DNA of 64,000 bases from Luzula sylvatica (lineage: Eukaryota > Streptophyta > Magnoliopsida > Poales > Juncaceae). The stretch is from assembly GCA_946800325.1 (NCBI GenBank), contig OX326956.1, positions 69,993,087-70,057,086 on the forward strand. Direction: 5' to 3'. The position numbers and the translations under genes are program-made. Below are positions 23,168 through 35,045 of the stretch, piece after piece (within the stretch, counting starts at the first letter, position 1; every line of letters starts with the position of its first letter). The notes beneath the pieces are model-generated. The model searched no databases, was not told the DNA's origin, and worked only from the letters and a program-made list of their open reading frames with translations.

Positions 23168-26100
23168 GCACGTTATTTGAACTCCTCAAGCTGTAAAAAG
23201 ATTGCTACGAATCAAAAAGAAAATTTTTGTTAGTGTTTGTACAATTTGTTGAAAAGTTTCGCAGGAAAAGATTCGATCCAAACCATCTCAAAACACGCTA
23301 TTTGGACTACTCGGAGCGTTAAAATAATGTTATGAATCAAAAAATAAACTTTCTTAGTGCTTGAAAAATTTGGTGATAATTGAAAAGAAAACTTTGTTAG
23401 TGTTCGTACGATTTGGTGAAAAGTTACTTAGTATATGATTCGATCCAAACCATCTCAAAACACGTTATTTGGACTCCTCAGAGAGTTAAAAGTATGTAAT
23501 GAATGAAAAAACAAACTTTCTTAGTGCTTGTAAAATTTGGTGAAAAGTTATGTAGTAAAAGATACGATACAAATGATCTAAAAATACGTTATTTGAACTC
23601 CTCAAAGTGTAAAAAGATTGCTATAAATCGAAAAGAAAATATTGTTAGTGTTCGTATAATTTGGTGAAAAGTTACTTCGATCCAAACCTTCTGAAAACAC
23701 ATTATTTGGACTCCTCGGAGTGTTAAAAGAATGTTATGAATGGAAAAACAAACTTTCTTAATGCTTGTAAAATTTGGTGAAAAGTTATGTAGTAAAAGAT
23801 ATGATACAAATGATCTAAAAACACGTAATTTGAACTCCTCAAGGCCTAAACAGATTTCTATGAATCGAAAAGAAAACTTTTTTAATGTTTGTACAATTTG
23901 CTGAAAAGTTACGAAATAAAAGATTCGATCCAAACCATCTCGAAACACGTTATTTGGACTCCTAAGAGCGTTAAAAGAATGTTATGAATCGAAAAACAAA
24001 CTTTCTTATTGTTTGTAAAATTTGATGAAAAGATATGTAATAAAAGATATGATACAAATGATCTAAAAACACGTTATTTGAACTCCTCAAACTGTAAAAA
24101 GGTTGCTACGAATCGAAAAGAAAAACTTTTTTAGTGTTTGTACAATTTGGTGAAAAGTTTCGTAGTAAAAGATTCGATCCAAACCATCTCAAAACATGTT
24201 ATTTGGACCCCTAGGAGCGTTAAAAGAATGTTATGAATCGAAAAACAAATTTTCTTAATGCTTGAAAAATTTGGTGAAAAGTTATGTAGTAAAAGATACG
24301 ATACAAATGATCTAAAAACAAGTTATTTGAACTCCTCAAGGCATAAAAAGATTGGTACGAATCGAAAATAAAACTTTCTTAATGTTTGTACAATTTGGTG
24401 AAAAGTTACGTCGTAAAAGATTCGATCCAAACAATCTGAAAACATGTTATTTGCACTCCTCACAGCGTTAAAAGAATGTTATGAATATAAAAAAAAAATC
24501 TTAATGTTTGCAAAATTTGATGAAAATTTATGTAGTAAAAGATACGATACACATGATCTAATAACACGTTAACTGAACTCCTCAAAGTGTAAAAAGATTG
24601 CTATGAATCGAAAAAAAAACTTTGTTAGTGTTCGTACGATTTGGTGAAAAGTTACGTAGTATAAGATTCGATCCAAACCATCTCAAAATACGTTATTTGG
24701 ACTCCTCAGAGAGTTAAAAGAATGTTATGAATGGAAAAACATACTTTCTTAGTGCTTGTAAAATTTGGTGAAAAGTTATGTAGTGAAAGATACGAAACAA
24801 ATGATTTAAAAACACGCTATTTGTACTCCTCAAAGTGTAAAAAGATTGCTATGGATCGAAAAGAAACTTTGTTAGTGTTCGTACAATTTGGTGAAAAGTT
24901 ACTTCGATCCAAACCTTCTGAAAACAGGTTATTTGGACTCCTCGGAGTGTTAAAAGAATGTTATGAATGGAAAAACAAATTTTCTTAGTGCTTATAAAAT
25001 CTGGTGAAAAGTTATGTAGTAAAAGATACGATACAAATGATCTGAAAACACGTTATTTTAACTCCTCAAGGCATAAAAAGATTGCTGTGAGTCGAAAAGA
25101 AAACTTTGTTAGTGTTTGTACAATTTGGTGAAAATTTTCGTAGTAAAAGATTTGATCCAAACCATCTCAAAACACGTTATTTGGACTGCTCGGAGCATTA
25201 AAAGAATGTTATGAATCGAAAAACAAATTTTCTTAATGCTCGAAAAATTTGGTGAAAAGTTATGTAGTAAAAGATACGATACAAATGATCTTAAAATACG
25301 TTATTTGAACTCCTCAAGGCATAAATAGATTGCTACGAATCGAAAATAAAACTTTCTTAATGTTTGTACAATTTGGTGAAAAGTTACGTCGTAAAAGGTT
25401 CGATCCAAACAATCTGAAAACATGATATTTGCACTCCTCACAGCGTTAAAATAATGTTATGAATATAAAAACAAACTTTCTTAATGTTTGCAAAATTTGA
25501 TGAAAATTTATGTAGTAAAAGATACGATACAAATGATCTAATAACACGTTATTTGAACTCCTCATAGTGTAAAAAGATTGCTATGAATCGAAAAGAAAAC
25601 TTTGTTAGTGTTCGTACGATTTGGTGAAAAGTTACGTAGTATAATACTAGATCCAAACCATCTCAAAACACGTTATTTGGACTCCTCAGAGAGTTAAAAG
25701 AATGTTATGAATGGAAAAACATACTTTCTTATTGTTTGTAAAATTTGGTGAAAAGTTATGTAGTAAAAGATACGATACAAATGATCTAAAAACACGCTAT
25801 TTGAACTCCTCAAAGTATAAAAAGATTGCTATGAATCGAAAAGAAAACTTTGTTAGTGTTCGTACAATTTGGTGAAAAGTTACTTCGATCCAAAACTTCT
25901 GAAAACACATTATTTGGACTCCTCGGGGTGTTTAAATAATGTTATGAATGGAAAAACAAACTTTTTTATTGCTTGTAAAATTTGGTGAAAAGTTATGTAG
26001 TAAAAGATATGATACAAATGATCTAAAAACACGTTATTTGAACTCCTCAAGGCCTAAACAGATTTCTATGAATCGAAAAGAAAACTTTCTTAATGTTTGT

Positions 26101-29100
26101 ACAATTTGGTGAAAAATTACGGAATAAAAGATTCGATCCAAACCATCTCAAAACACGTTATTTGAACTCCTCAGAGCGTTAAAAGAATGTTATGAATCGA
26201 AAAACAAAACTTTCTTATTGTTTGTAAAATTTGATGAAAAGTTATGTAGTAAAAGATATGATACAATTGATCTAAAAATAAGTTATTTGAACTCCTCAAA
26301 CTGTAAAAAGGTTGCTACGAATCGTAAACAAAAATTTGTTTAGTGTTTGTACAATTTGGTGAAAAGTTTCGTAGTAAAAGATTCGATCCAAACCATCTCA
26401 AAACATGTTATTTGGACTCCTCGGAGCATTAAAAGAATGTTATGAATCGAAAAACAAATTTTCTAAATGCTTGAAAATTTTGGTAAAAAATTATGTAGTA
26501 AAAGATACGATACAAATGATCTTAAAACAAGCTATTTGAACTCCTCAAGGCATAAAAAGATTGCTACGAATCGAAAATAAAACTTTCTTAATGTTTGTAC
26601 AATTTGGTGAAAAGTTACGTCGTAAAAGATTCGATCCAAACAATCTGAAAACACGTTATTTGCACTCCTCACAGCGTTAAAAGAATGTTATGAATAAAAA
26701 AAGAAATTTTCTTAATGTTTGCAAAATTTGACGAAAATTTATGCAGTAAAAGATACGATACAAATGATCTAATAACACGTTATTTGAACTCCTCAAAGTG
26801 TAAAAAGATTGCTCTGAATCGAAAAGAAAACTTTGTTAGTGTTCATACGATTTGGTGAAAAGTTACGTAGTACAAGATTCGATCCAAACCATCTCAAAAC
26901 ACGTTATTTGGACTCCTCAGAGAGTTAAAAGAATGTTTTGAATGGAAAAACATACTTTCTTAGTGCTTGTAAAATTTGGTGAAAAGTTATGTAGTAAAAG
27001 ATACGAAACAAATGATTTAAAAACACGCTATTAGAACTCCTCAAAGTGTAAAAAGATTGCTATGAATCGAAAAAACTTTGTTAGTGTTCGTACAATTTGG
27101 TGAAAAGTTACTTCGATCCAAACCTTCTGAAAACAGGTTATTTGGACTCCTCGGAGTGTTAAAAGAATGTTATGAATGGAAAAACAAACTTTCTTAGTGC
27201 TTATAAAATTTGCTGAAAAGTTATGTAGTAAAAGATAGGATACAAATGATCTAAAACACGTTATTTTAACTCCTCAAGGCATAAAAAGATTGATGTGATT
27301 CGAAAAGAAAATTTTGTTAGTGTTTGTACAATTTGGTGAAAAGTTTCGTAGTAAAAGATTCGATCCAAACCATCTCAAAACACGTTATTTGGACTACTCG
27401 GAGTGTTAAAAGAATGTTATGAATCGAAAAAAGTAATGTAGTAAAAGATACGATACAGATGATCTAAAAACACATTATTTGAACTCCTCAAGGCATAAAA
27501 AGATTGTTATTAATCGAAAAGAAAACCTTCTTAGTGTTTGTACAATTTGGTGAAAAGTCACATAGTAAAATATTCGATCCAAACCATCCCAAGACACGTT
27601 ATTTGGATTCCTCGGGAGCGTTAAAAGAATGTTATGAATAAAAAAAAACAAACTTTCTTAGTGTATGTAAAATTTCATGAAATGTTATCTAGTAAAAAAT
27701 ATGATACAAATGATCTAAAAACATGTTATTTGAACTCCTCAAAGTGTAAAAATAATGCTATGAATCGAAAAGAAAACTTTGTTAGTGTTCGTACAATTTG
27801 GTGAAAAGTTACGTAGTAAAAGATTCGATCGAAACCTTCAGAAAACACGTTATTTGGATTCCTCGGAGTGTTATAAGAATGTTATGAATGGAAAAACAAA
27901 CTTTCTTAGTGGTTATAAAATTTGGTGAAAAGTTATGTAGTAAAAGATACGATACAAATGATCTAAAAACACGTTATTTGCACTCCTCAAGGCATAAAAA
28001 GATTGCTATGAATGGAAAAGAAAACTTTCTTAATGTGTGTACAATTTGGTGAAAAGTTACGTAGTAAAAGGTTCGATCCAAACCATCCCAAAACACGTTA
28101 TTTGGACTCCTTAGAGAGTTAAAAGAATGTTATGAAACGAAAAACAAACTTTCTTAGTGTTTGTAAAATTTGATGAAAAGTTATGTAGTGAAAGATACGA
28201 TACAAATGATCTAAAAACACGTTATTTGAACTCCTCAAAGTATAATAAGATTGCTACGAATCGAAAAGAAAACTTTGTGAGTGTTCGTACAATTTGGTAA
28301 CAAGTTACGTTGTAAAAGATTCGATCCAAACCTTCTGAAAACATGTTATTTGGACTCCACGGAGTGTTAAAAGAACGTTATGAATGAAAAAACAAACCTT
28401 CTTAGTGCTTGTAAAATTTGGTGAAAAGTTATGTAGTAAAAGATACGATACAAATGATCTAAAAACACGTTATTTGAACTCCTCAATGCATAAAAATATT
28501 GCTATGAATCGAAAAGAAAACTTTCTAAATGTTTGTATAATTTGGTGAAAATTTACATAGTAAAAGATTCGATCCAAACCATCTCAAAACACGTTATTTA
28601 GACTCCTTGGAGCGTTAAAAGAATGTAATGAATCGAAAAATAAATTTTCTTAGCGTTTGTTAAATTTGGTGATAAGAATGTAGTAAAAGATATGATACAA
28701 ATTATCTAAAAACACGTTATTTGAACTCCTCAAGACAAAAAAAGATTGTGATGAATCGAAAAGAAAACCTTCTTAGTGTTTGTACAATTTGGTGAAAAGT
28801 TACGTAGTAAAAGATTCGATCCAAACCATCTCAAAACTCGTTATTTAGACTCCTCCGAGCGTTAAAAGAATGTAATGAATCGAAAAATAAACTTTCTTAG
28901 CGTTTGTTAAATTTCGTGACAAGTAATGTAGTAAAAGATACGACACAAATGATTTAAAAACATGTTATTTGAACTCCTCAAGGCATAAAAAGATTGTTAT
29001 GAATCGAAAAGAGAATCTTCTTAGTGTTTGTACAATTTGGTGAAAAGTTACGTAGTAAAAAATTCGATCCAAATCATCTCATGACGCGTTATTTGGTTCC

Positions 29101-29272
29101 TCGGAGCGTTAAAAGAATGTTATGAATCGAAAAACAAACTTTCATAGTGTTTATCAAATTTGATGTAAAGTTATTTAGTAAAAGATATGATACAATTGAT
29201 CTAAAAACACGCTATTTGAACTCCTCAAAGTATAAAAAGATTGTTATGAATCGAAAAGAAAACTAAATTAAA
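23168..29272. repeat. Satellite array, 123-bp monomers in A/B dimers
   Basis: About 6.1 kb, roughly 50 head-to-tail monomers of about 123 bp. Two monomer types alternate. Type A begins GAACTCCTCAA and contains AAGATTCGATCCAAACC; type B begins GGACTCCTC, with TTAAAAGAATGTTATGAATCG, and contains GATACGATACAAATGATC. The working unit is therefore a dimer of about 246 bp. Landmark variants repeat at a longer step: a short internal deletion reading GTTACTTCGATCC at 23674, 24901, 25882 and 27110, GCACTCCTCACAGCG at 24453, 25431 and 26662, and AAGGCCTAAACAG at 23841 and 26049. These define a 2.21-kb higher-order unit of nine dimers (5 plus 4). Open frames inside are accidental. Type and genome-wide location are unknown; such arrays are often pericentromeric, subtelomeric or interstitial. 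Confidence 0.93.
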
Positions 29273-29294
29273 TATGATATGATATCATTTGATG

Positions 29295-29300
<6 letters not shown>

Positions 29301-29332
<32 letters not shown>
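29301..29332. repeat. (TA)n tract, left side
   Basis: About 16 TA units immediately before the inverted-repeat element starting at 29333. Confidence 0.95.
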
Positions 29333-29335
<3 letters not shown>

Positions 29336-30714
29336 AATGGTTCAATGGAGTCCTTGTTTGGAGTCCTTATTTAGAGTCCAAATCCTAACCCTGATTATGA
29401 TGAGTGGACAAGATTGAATGATAAGAACACGCTGCCCACCCTGCCCTAACCCAGTTTACTCTTGCCGTCTCTTCTCCTTCCCTTCTCCCTCTTCTCCCTC
29501 TTTCTGAATCGTGCCTCCATAACTCCTTGTTAAAGCATATTCTTAGTTGAAAAATGATTAGCAGTATTCTGTATTCGATGATGGCTCCTGACAGCAAGGA
29601 AGGCTCACGACAACGTTTTATACTAGCACTTCACCGTACTCAAGTTTATCCCCTAATTAGGTCGAAAAATGATTAGCAGATACTAATGAATCGAATCGAA
29701 GTGAAGACCTTTTCGAAATTGCCTTTGGATCCAGGGAGGATCCTCGTGTTTTGGTACCAGCATCCATTTTTACTAAACAATTTGATCAAGTAAGTTCTTA
29801 CATTTCTCTATCGTTCAGATTTTTGTTCATTTACATTCTTTTTTCTGAACTGCTAATTAACATTTGTTTGTTTTGATTAATTAGTTCATCTTTCGTTGTT
29901 GTTGTTTTTACTAGGTAATCTCTTATTTTGCCAGGAAAATTATGGAAGATGGCTTAAAGAGAATGAATTAGTACTATTCAAATTATTTGTGTTGAATTCA
30001 TGTTGACGTGATATAGCATTGCGTTATTTAGTTACTGGTGGAAGTATTAAAATTAATTGTTAATCTCATGAATGATCAGGTTAGATTAGTTAATTTCAAA
30101 TTATTATCGTGTCTTTTTTCTTCCTTCCCTCTAATTTAACTTGATCGTTACACACATAAATTCATTGACTAGGTACGAGCCAGAAAATTAAGGGTGCTTC
30201 AAGTGAAGATTACGAAGATTATTGAAGTTCGCTCAAAATTCTCTGATGAAATTTATTTAGCATAGCTCGTCATTATTGCCAATGTACCAATCAAGGCAAT
30301 TTAATGTCTAAATTTCTGCTTTTATGGATGTATTTCAATGTAATCGTAATGTAATTGTTATAACTTTATGAGATTGTAGATTTCATTGAAATTTATGATA
30401 GAATGGATTTTTTTGTAAATTTACTCAATTGTGCGGACCTAATTATAATTTTTAAGATATTATGAACTCTTTGTAACTCAATGATATTAGACCATTCAAG
30501 TTCAAAATTTCTATGAATGTTTTTTCTTTTCTTTTTTGCATCTTTTATGTTCATGTGAATGGTATAGTTATGTTCATGTCAAAAAATATTTATTGTTGTT
30601 GGTTAACTCAAGTGGTATTATGTTTTTAGTACCATATTCGTTGTTGTGTCATCTTTATATTAATCTAACTATTTAACAAATTGAAAAGAAAAAAAAAGCA
30701 TCATTGTATTCAAA

Positions 30715-30900
30715 ACATCCCTAATCGATATCGGTACTAATATTTGTCCCTAACATCCCTAATATTTAAAAAAAGCATCATTGTATTCAAAACATCCCTA
30801 ATCGATATCGGCGCCAACATAATATTGGTACCATCTCAATCACCTAATATTTGTCCCTAACATCCCTAATCGATATCGGTACTAACTACTAATTCCTCAT
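30715..30900. repeat. Short direct repeats inside the TA-flanked element
   Basis: Copies of CATCCCTAATCGATATCGG followed by TACTAA or CGCCAA occur about three times (near 30,718, 30,793 and 30,860), interspersed with AATATTTGTCCCTAA and AAGCATCATTGTATTC repeats. They are local duplications of about 75 bp. Confidence 0.7.
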
Positions 30901-30918
30901 GGTACCAATAATACCAGT

Positions 30919-31230
30919 ATGGCACAAGTCGTACTAGATAAAATTGGTACTGGTAGTCAACCAATTCTGTCTTCAATTGGATTGCTCTCTTTCTGGGATA
31001 GAACTCGGTATTCGGCAACTGAATTAAAAGAGGAACTGGACAACTTTCCTCTGCTGGCCGGCTTTATCCCTGACTGTATTAGTAGTGCCTTCACCTCGTT
31101 CCAGTTCTCTTTCATGCAAATTATCTTATGCAGAGGTATGTTGTACATCAGGATTGCACACCATCCTAGACATTTTAAAAACCGAGGCCTGCAATATAAA
31201 TTTGTTAGCATTGATCAGATCTTTAACTAA
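30919..31230 (+). CDS. Open frame inside the TA-flanked element, unidentified
   Basis: A 103-codon frame beginning MAQVVLDKIGTGSQPILSS. The first 60 residues look protein-like, but I recognise no domain and see no splice partner or promoter. It lies wholly between the element's inverted ends, so it could be a fragment of a captured host gene or chance. Treat as hypothetical. Confidence 0.2.
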   Translation: MAQVVLDKIGTGSQPILSSIGLLSFWDRTRYSATELKEELDNFPLLAGFIPDCISSAFTSFQFSFMQIILCRGMLYIRIAHHPRHFKNRGLQYKFVSIDQIFN

Positions 31231-31721
31231 ATTTTTGAATGAATCCAAGATAAAAGTGTATGGCATCATACCTTAATTGCAACATGGTCTATAAATCCAT
31301 GAAAAGCAGAATCGAATTTCATCTAGAAGAAGAAAACTATCCCTGAAATTAGGGATTTCAAGATATTTCGAAGGAGGAGATCGAATGATCAGTAATCCGG
31401 AGAGCTAACAGTCATGATTGGTACATAATCCAGCAATTAGACCATTTTTTTGGCGAATAAGAGGAGAATGGGGCTCGATCGATGGAGGAGGCTGGATCGC
31501 TCGGAAAAGGAGAAGCTGAAGCTAGACCCGTCTGGAGGAGACTAGGAGAGAGGAGAACTCGTGAGAGAGGAGAAAGGAAGGTCTAGGGTACGGGAAGTGA
31601 AAGATAAGATCTGGGCAGCGCATAATGCTTAATTAAATCCCAGCCTTTCATCAATTTAGATGGAGGGTCTAGATTGGGACTCCAAATAAGAACTCCATAC
31701 AAGGACTCCATGGAACCTGCC

Positions 31722-31723
<2 letters not shown>

Positions 31724-31790
<67 letters not shown>
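31724..31790. repeat. (TA)n tract, right side
   Basis: About 33 TA units immediately after the inverted-repeat element. Confidence 0.95.
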
Positions 31791-31791
<1 letters not shown>

Positions 31792-32497
31792 CAGTGAAAT
31801 CTATTTTACAAAACATGACAAAAAATGAAGAATTTTGATAACACATTAACATAATTATCCAAATATTTTTTATCTTTTTATTTTATTTTTAAACATACAA
31901 ATTTACAAACATGAAAAACTTGCAGAATAGAGGTAAATAATGAAGAAATATTTTTTATATAATTTTAAACATCACAAGAAATCTCGTAATGCCAATTTTT
32001 TATATAAATCCATAATTGATAGAAAAATAAAAGTAAATTGGAAATTCAGGATAATATTATCCAATTTCACAGTCATTGAACACACAATACCAAATTTAAC
32101 AAAACAAACGAAATTCAATATTAATATACCAGTAAAAAATAATGACATATGTACATATAGGTCCTTACAAATCTTATATATCTCCTTGAACATGCACTTT
32201 TGCCAGACAGCCCGGCGTAAATGGAAAACCAAATCTCTTTTTTTGCTATTTTAAAATAAAAATAATTGTAAAAAAAGAAAAATATATTATTTCCTCTCTT
32301 TCGCGAGAGGAGTTGGCGAAAATGGCTTAATTAATTTTTTTCAACATAACGTTCAAAAATAATGATTAAAACATTTTGGTCGGACCTTATGACGAGACAA
32401 GTCTCTATGGTCACGGAATTAATTTGGCTATTCTTACAAAATTTTGCTCTTCTTACATGTGTCAAAATGATTCACCAAAGTAAGTATAAGATGTACT
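31791..32497. other. AT-rich spacer before the duplicated gene pair
   Basis: No supported gene. Overlapping frames on both strands at 31940-32254 have low complexity and no domain. Confidence 0.4.
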
Positions 32498-32812
32498 ACT
32501 AAAATGACAATGATTACCTATATAATAATAGCAATTTGATCTATATAACTTTGAACTTTCAGGTCCCCAACTATATTTCCACGCTGAATTTCCAACTATT
32601 CTTCCATGCCGCCCCTCATTGCTCTTATTTTCTTCCTAACCATCAGACGTAGACGGTCTACGGTAGACCCCAATAGACCAATCTGTAATTTTTATATCAA
32701 AATTTGCTGCAAACACGTTTTGTACAGTTAATTCGCCTTATCCTTAGGAGTTAAGATTCCATATAATCACATGATCACTAGCCCCCTCTCTCTCTCTCTC
32801 ATTCTCTAACCC

Positions 32813-32820
32813 TATAAATA
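32813..32820 (+). promoter_or_regulatory. TATA box of small membrane protein gene, copy 1
   Basis: TATAAATA lies 40 bases upstream of the start codon, preceded by a short (CT)n run and a conserved GTACAGTTAATTCGCC block shared with copy 2. The short distance implies a 5' UTR of only about 10-20 bases. Confidence 0.7.
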
Positions 32821-32860
32821 CATAAAAACCCAATTCCTCTCCGTCAATAAACAAGTAACC

Positions 32861-33271
32861 ATGCAAGCCACTTCTACAGTTAATTTGCCTTGTTACAGTC
32901 CGATTGGTCCACGCATGCATTTCAGAAAATCAACGATCAGATGTGAATACAAGAGAGAAATAGAAGGTCGAGATTTCAGACATAACATGGTGGATGAAAG
33001 CATGATTGTACTGAGAAAACGTATATACGAGACCAACCAAGCAGAGAGAAACTACGAACCGCCATTAGAATGGTTCGATTGGGAGAAGAAGTATTATCTG
33101 AGATATGGATTGGATGTTTCTGAACTTATGGGCTTTGTACAGACTGTGTTGATTAATACTAGGCCTAGTTTGGTACTTGGATTAATGGGCCTTATAATAC
33201 TTAGTGTGCCTACGTCGATCATAATTGTGGTTCATTTTATTATGCACGTATGGAACTTGATATTTCAATAA
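32861..33271 (+). CDS. Small single-helix membrane protein, copy 1
   Basis: Intronless, 136 residues. The N-terminal half is hydrophilic with many Arg/Lys/Glu, including STIRCEYKRE, MIVLRKRIYE and ERNYEPPLEWFDWEKKYY. The C-terminus has one hydrophobic helix (about residues 103-127, after NTRPSL) and a short end WNLIFQ. The pattern NYEPP, W-WEKKYY, NTRPSL then a helix is familiar to me from an uncharacterised plant family, but I know no function and give no symbol. A good TATA box and leader support expression. Copy 2 at 35046 is about 85% identical in protein, with one codon less. Confidence 0.85.
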   Translation: MQATSTVNLPCYSPIGPRMHFRKSTIRCEYKREIEGRDFRHNMVDESMIVLRKRIYETNQAERNYEPPLEWFDWEKKYYLRYGLDVSELMGFVQTVLINTRPSLVLGLMGLIILSVPTSIIIVVHFIMHVWNLIFQ

Positions 33272-34261
33272 TGGCTTATGTTGTTAGTTTTCCAATCAAT
33301 TTACTTGAGAAAATTAATGTTTTGATATTCTTTAGAGATCTTCATAATCTTCATTTCATTATTTCGGAGAAACATTATTAATCTTCATTGTCTTCCGACA
33401 AATTGTATTAACAAAATAATCTTACCGAAACATTTTTTTAACTATTTCTCTAAAAACCAATAAATTAAATAGCGCAAATAGCGGTAATTATTTTTAAAAC
33501 ACGATGTCTCAATCAACTGAATAGCGGCACTATATTGTTGCCATGACGCACGATAGCGGTCAGTGCATGCAAATTGAAGTTCAAGCGCTACGAACCACTA
33601 CATCACAATTTAAAACATTGTTGAAAACCACGATAAATAGCATCATAGTGTAAAAAAAAAATTAAACAAACGATCGTGTTAACAATTATTGGGAATTAAA
33701 ATTAAAATTTATAATAATATTATTTTATCAAGATATTTTATGAAATATTTGTCTATTATACCTTTGTTTATTTTTCATTATTTAATACTAATTTTGTATG
33801 AAAAAATATATATTAAATAAAATACTAAAATTATGTATACGACACGGTTTTCTTAATTAGCATATGTTCTATAATATTTATGAAAAAATTTAAATTATAA
33901 AATTACAAATGAAAATAAAGAGATATTTCTATCAAAAAAAAATTTAACATCATAAAATGTTAAGGATAATTTCTACAGAAAATAAATAAAAACTAAATCT
34001 TGTTGGGTTATTTTTTTTTTTGTGAAGTAGGAAATCCAGAGACTATGCCTATATGTTGTATTATCAAACAAAGAGAATCAAGTACTAGAGAAAAAAAAAG
34101 GTCAGGAATTATTACAAAATTCCTCTAATTTATTATGTTAAATCTGATGTTCTACCATATTTTAAAATATTGAAACTAAAATTAGGTTTAACTCCCCATC
34201 TATGTATTTTTTATACATTTTGCATTTTTTTTATATGTTTTGCTAAATGTTGAGAATAATT

Positions 34262-34330
34262 GGAGAAGGTTCCGTGAGAGTTGAACCGCAACCTCTCACA
34301 ACATATCTCACAATAAATGATTTTTTTTAT
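34262..34330 (-). mobile_element. SINE-related fragment
   Basis: Read on the minus strand this contains GAGATATGTTGTGAGAGG and a B-box-like GCGGTTCAACTCTC, matching the head region of the SINEs at 22.6 and 61.1 kb. It is diverged, and no flanking duplication was found. It lies in the spacer between the two duplicated segments. Confidence 0.45.
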
Positions 34331-34349
34331 GGCGTTATTGCAAGAGCTA

Positions 34350-34420
34350 AACCCTACATCCTAAATCCTAAATCCTAAATCCTAAATCCTAAATAGTTTA
34401 GGATTTTAGGGTTTAGGGTT
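34350..34420. repeat. Short telomere-like palindromic repeat
   Basis: Several TAAATCC units run into TTTAGGATTTTAGGGTTTAGGG, giving an inverted arrangement of telomere-like heptamers over about 70 bp. It is too short and degenerate to be a functional telomere. Confidence 0.7.
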
Positions 34421-34944
34421 GCAAACAAAATATTTGATATATAGAAAAAAAAAATGTTAATGATTTTTCTCATCTTAAAAAATCATCAAAATTTTTACTC
34501 CATCATATACGTCCATCATATACGTACATATACATATGTACGAAAATAATACGAAAATTCTTCAAAAACACCCTAATTTTTTTTTTGTATATTTTCAAAA
34601 ACCCCTAGTATTTTGAGATTCCTTGTTTCAGCCCCTCTAACACATACTTCATTATTTTCATAAACCCCTAATATAGTAATATAAAATGATAATGATTACC
34701 TATAATAATAACAATTTGATCTTATGAATTTCAGGTCCACCACAACTACATTTCCACACTGAGTTTCCAACTCTTCTACCAAGCTGAAGTGAAGATCTAT
34801 CACCTAATAAATTAATTATTTTACCAGTGAATCATTGGACCCCCTCATTTGCTATACACCTGTACTTTCAAACACGCTTTGTACAGTTAATTTGCCTTGG
34901 CCTTACGAGTTAAGATTCCATATAATTAATCACATGATCACTAG

Positions 34945-34948
<4 letters not shown>

Positions 34949-34981
<33 letters not shown>
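34949..34981. repeat. (CT)n expansion upstream of copy 2
   Basis: A run of about 16 CT units directly upstream of the TATA box of the second gene. The corresponding run in copy 1 has only about 8 units. Confidence 0.9.
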
Positions 34982-34984
<3 letters not shown>

Positions 34985-34997
34985 CATTCTCTAGTTC

Positions 34998-35005
34998 TAT
35001 AAATA
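34998..35005 (+). promoter_or_regulatory. TATA box of small membrane protein gene, copy 2
   Basis: TATAAATA lies 40 bases before the ATG, in the same position as in copy 1. Confidence 0.7.
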
Positions 35006-35045
35006 CATAAAAACCCAATTCCTCTTCGTCAATAAATAAGTAACC

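Larger units (their letters stand above)
29333..31723. mobile_element. 2.39-kb element with inverted ends inside (TA)n
   Basis: The left end reads GGGAATGGTTCAATGGAGTC and goes on with CTTGTTTGGAGTCCTTATTT. The right end read in reverse is GGGGCAGGTTCCATGGAGTC, then CTTGTATGGAGTTCTTATTT. These imperfect inverted repeats of about 45-50 bp carry GGAGTCC twice. Both ends abut (TA)n tracts (29301-29332 and 31724-31790), so the insertion was probably into a TA microsatellite, as known for the rice Micron-type elements. The TA flanks hide any target duplication. Long inverted ends and size suit a Mutator-like non-autonomous element. No transposase is recognised. The interior may hold captured plant sequence. 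Confidence 0.65.
32498..34243. repeat. Segmental duplication, copy 1
   Basis: The first of two direct copies (second at about 34680-36440, offset about 2.18 kb). It includes upstream sequence (AATGATTACCTATA, CACATGATCACTAGCCC), the small membrane protein gene and about 950 bp of 3' flank. The 3' flank is nearly identical to that of copy 2 over several hundred bases. Confidence 0.85.

Noticed and set aside
23589..24988. Open frames of 85-119 codons inside the satellite
   Set aside because: They follow the 123-bp unit (41 codons), occur on both strands, and are broken wherever monomers vary. There is no start context or domain.
23168..29272. CRISPR-like array
   Set aside because: Repeats are contiguous 123-bp satellite monomers without short repeats and unique spacers, in a eukaryotic genome.
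31583..31852. 89-codon minus-strand frame
   Set aside because: It is an Ile-Tyr run produced by the (TA)n tract plus the end of the inverted-repeat element.
34350..34420. Interstitial telomere
   Set aside because: Only a few TTTAGGG-like units, degenerate and inverted. Too short to indicate a chromosome end or fusion.
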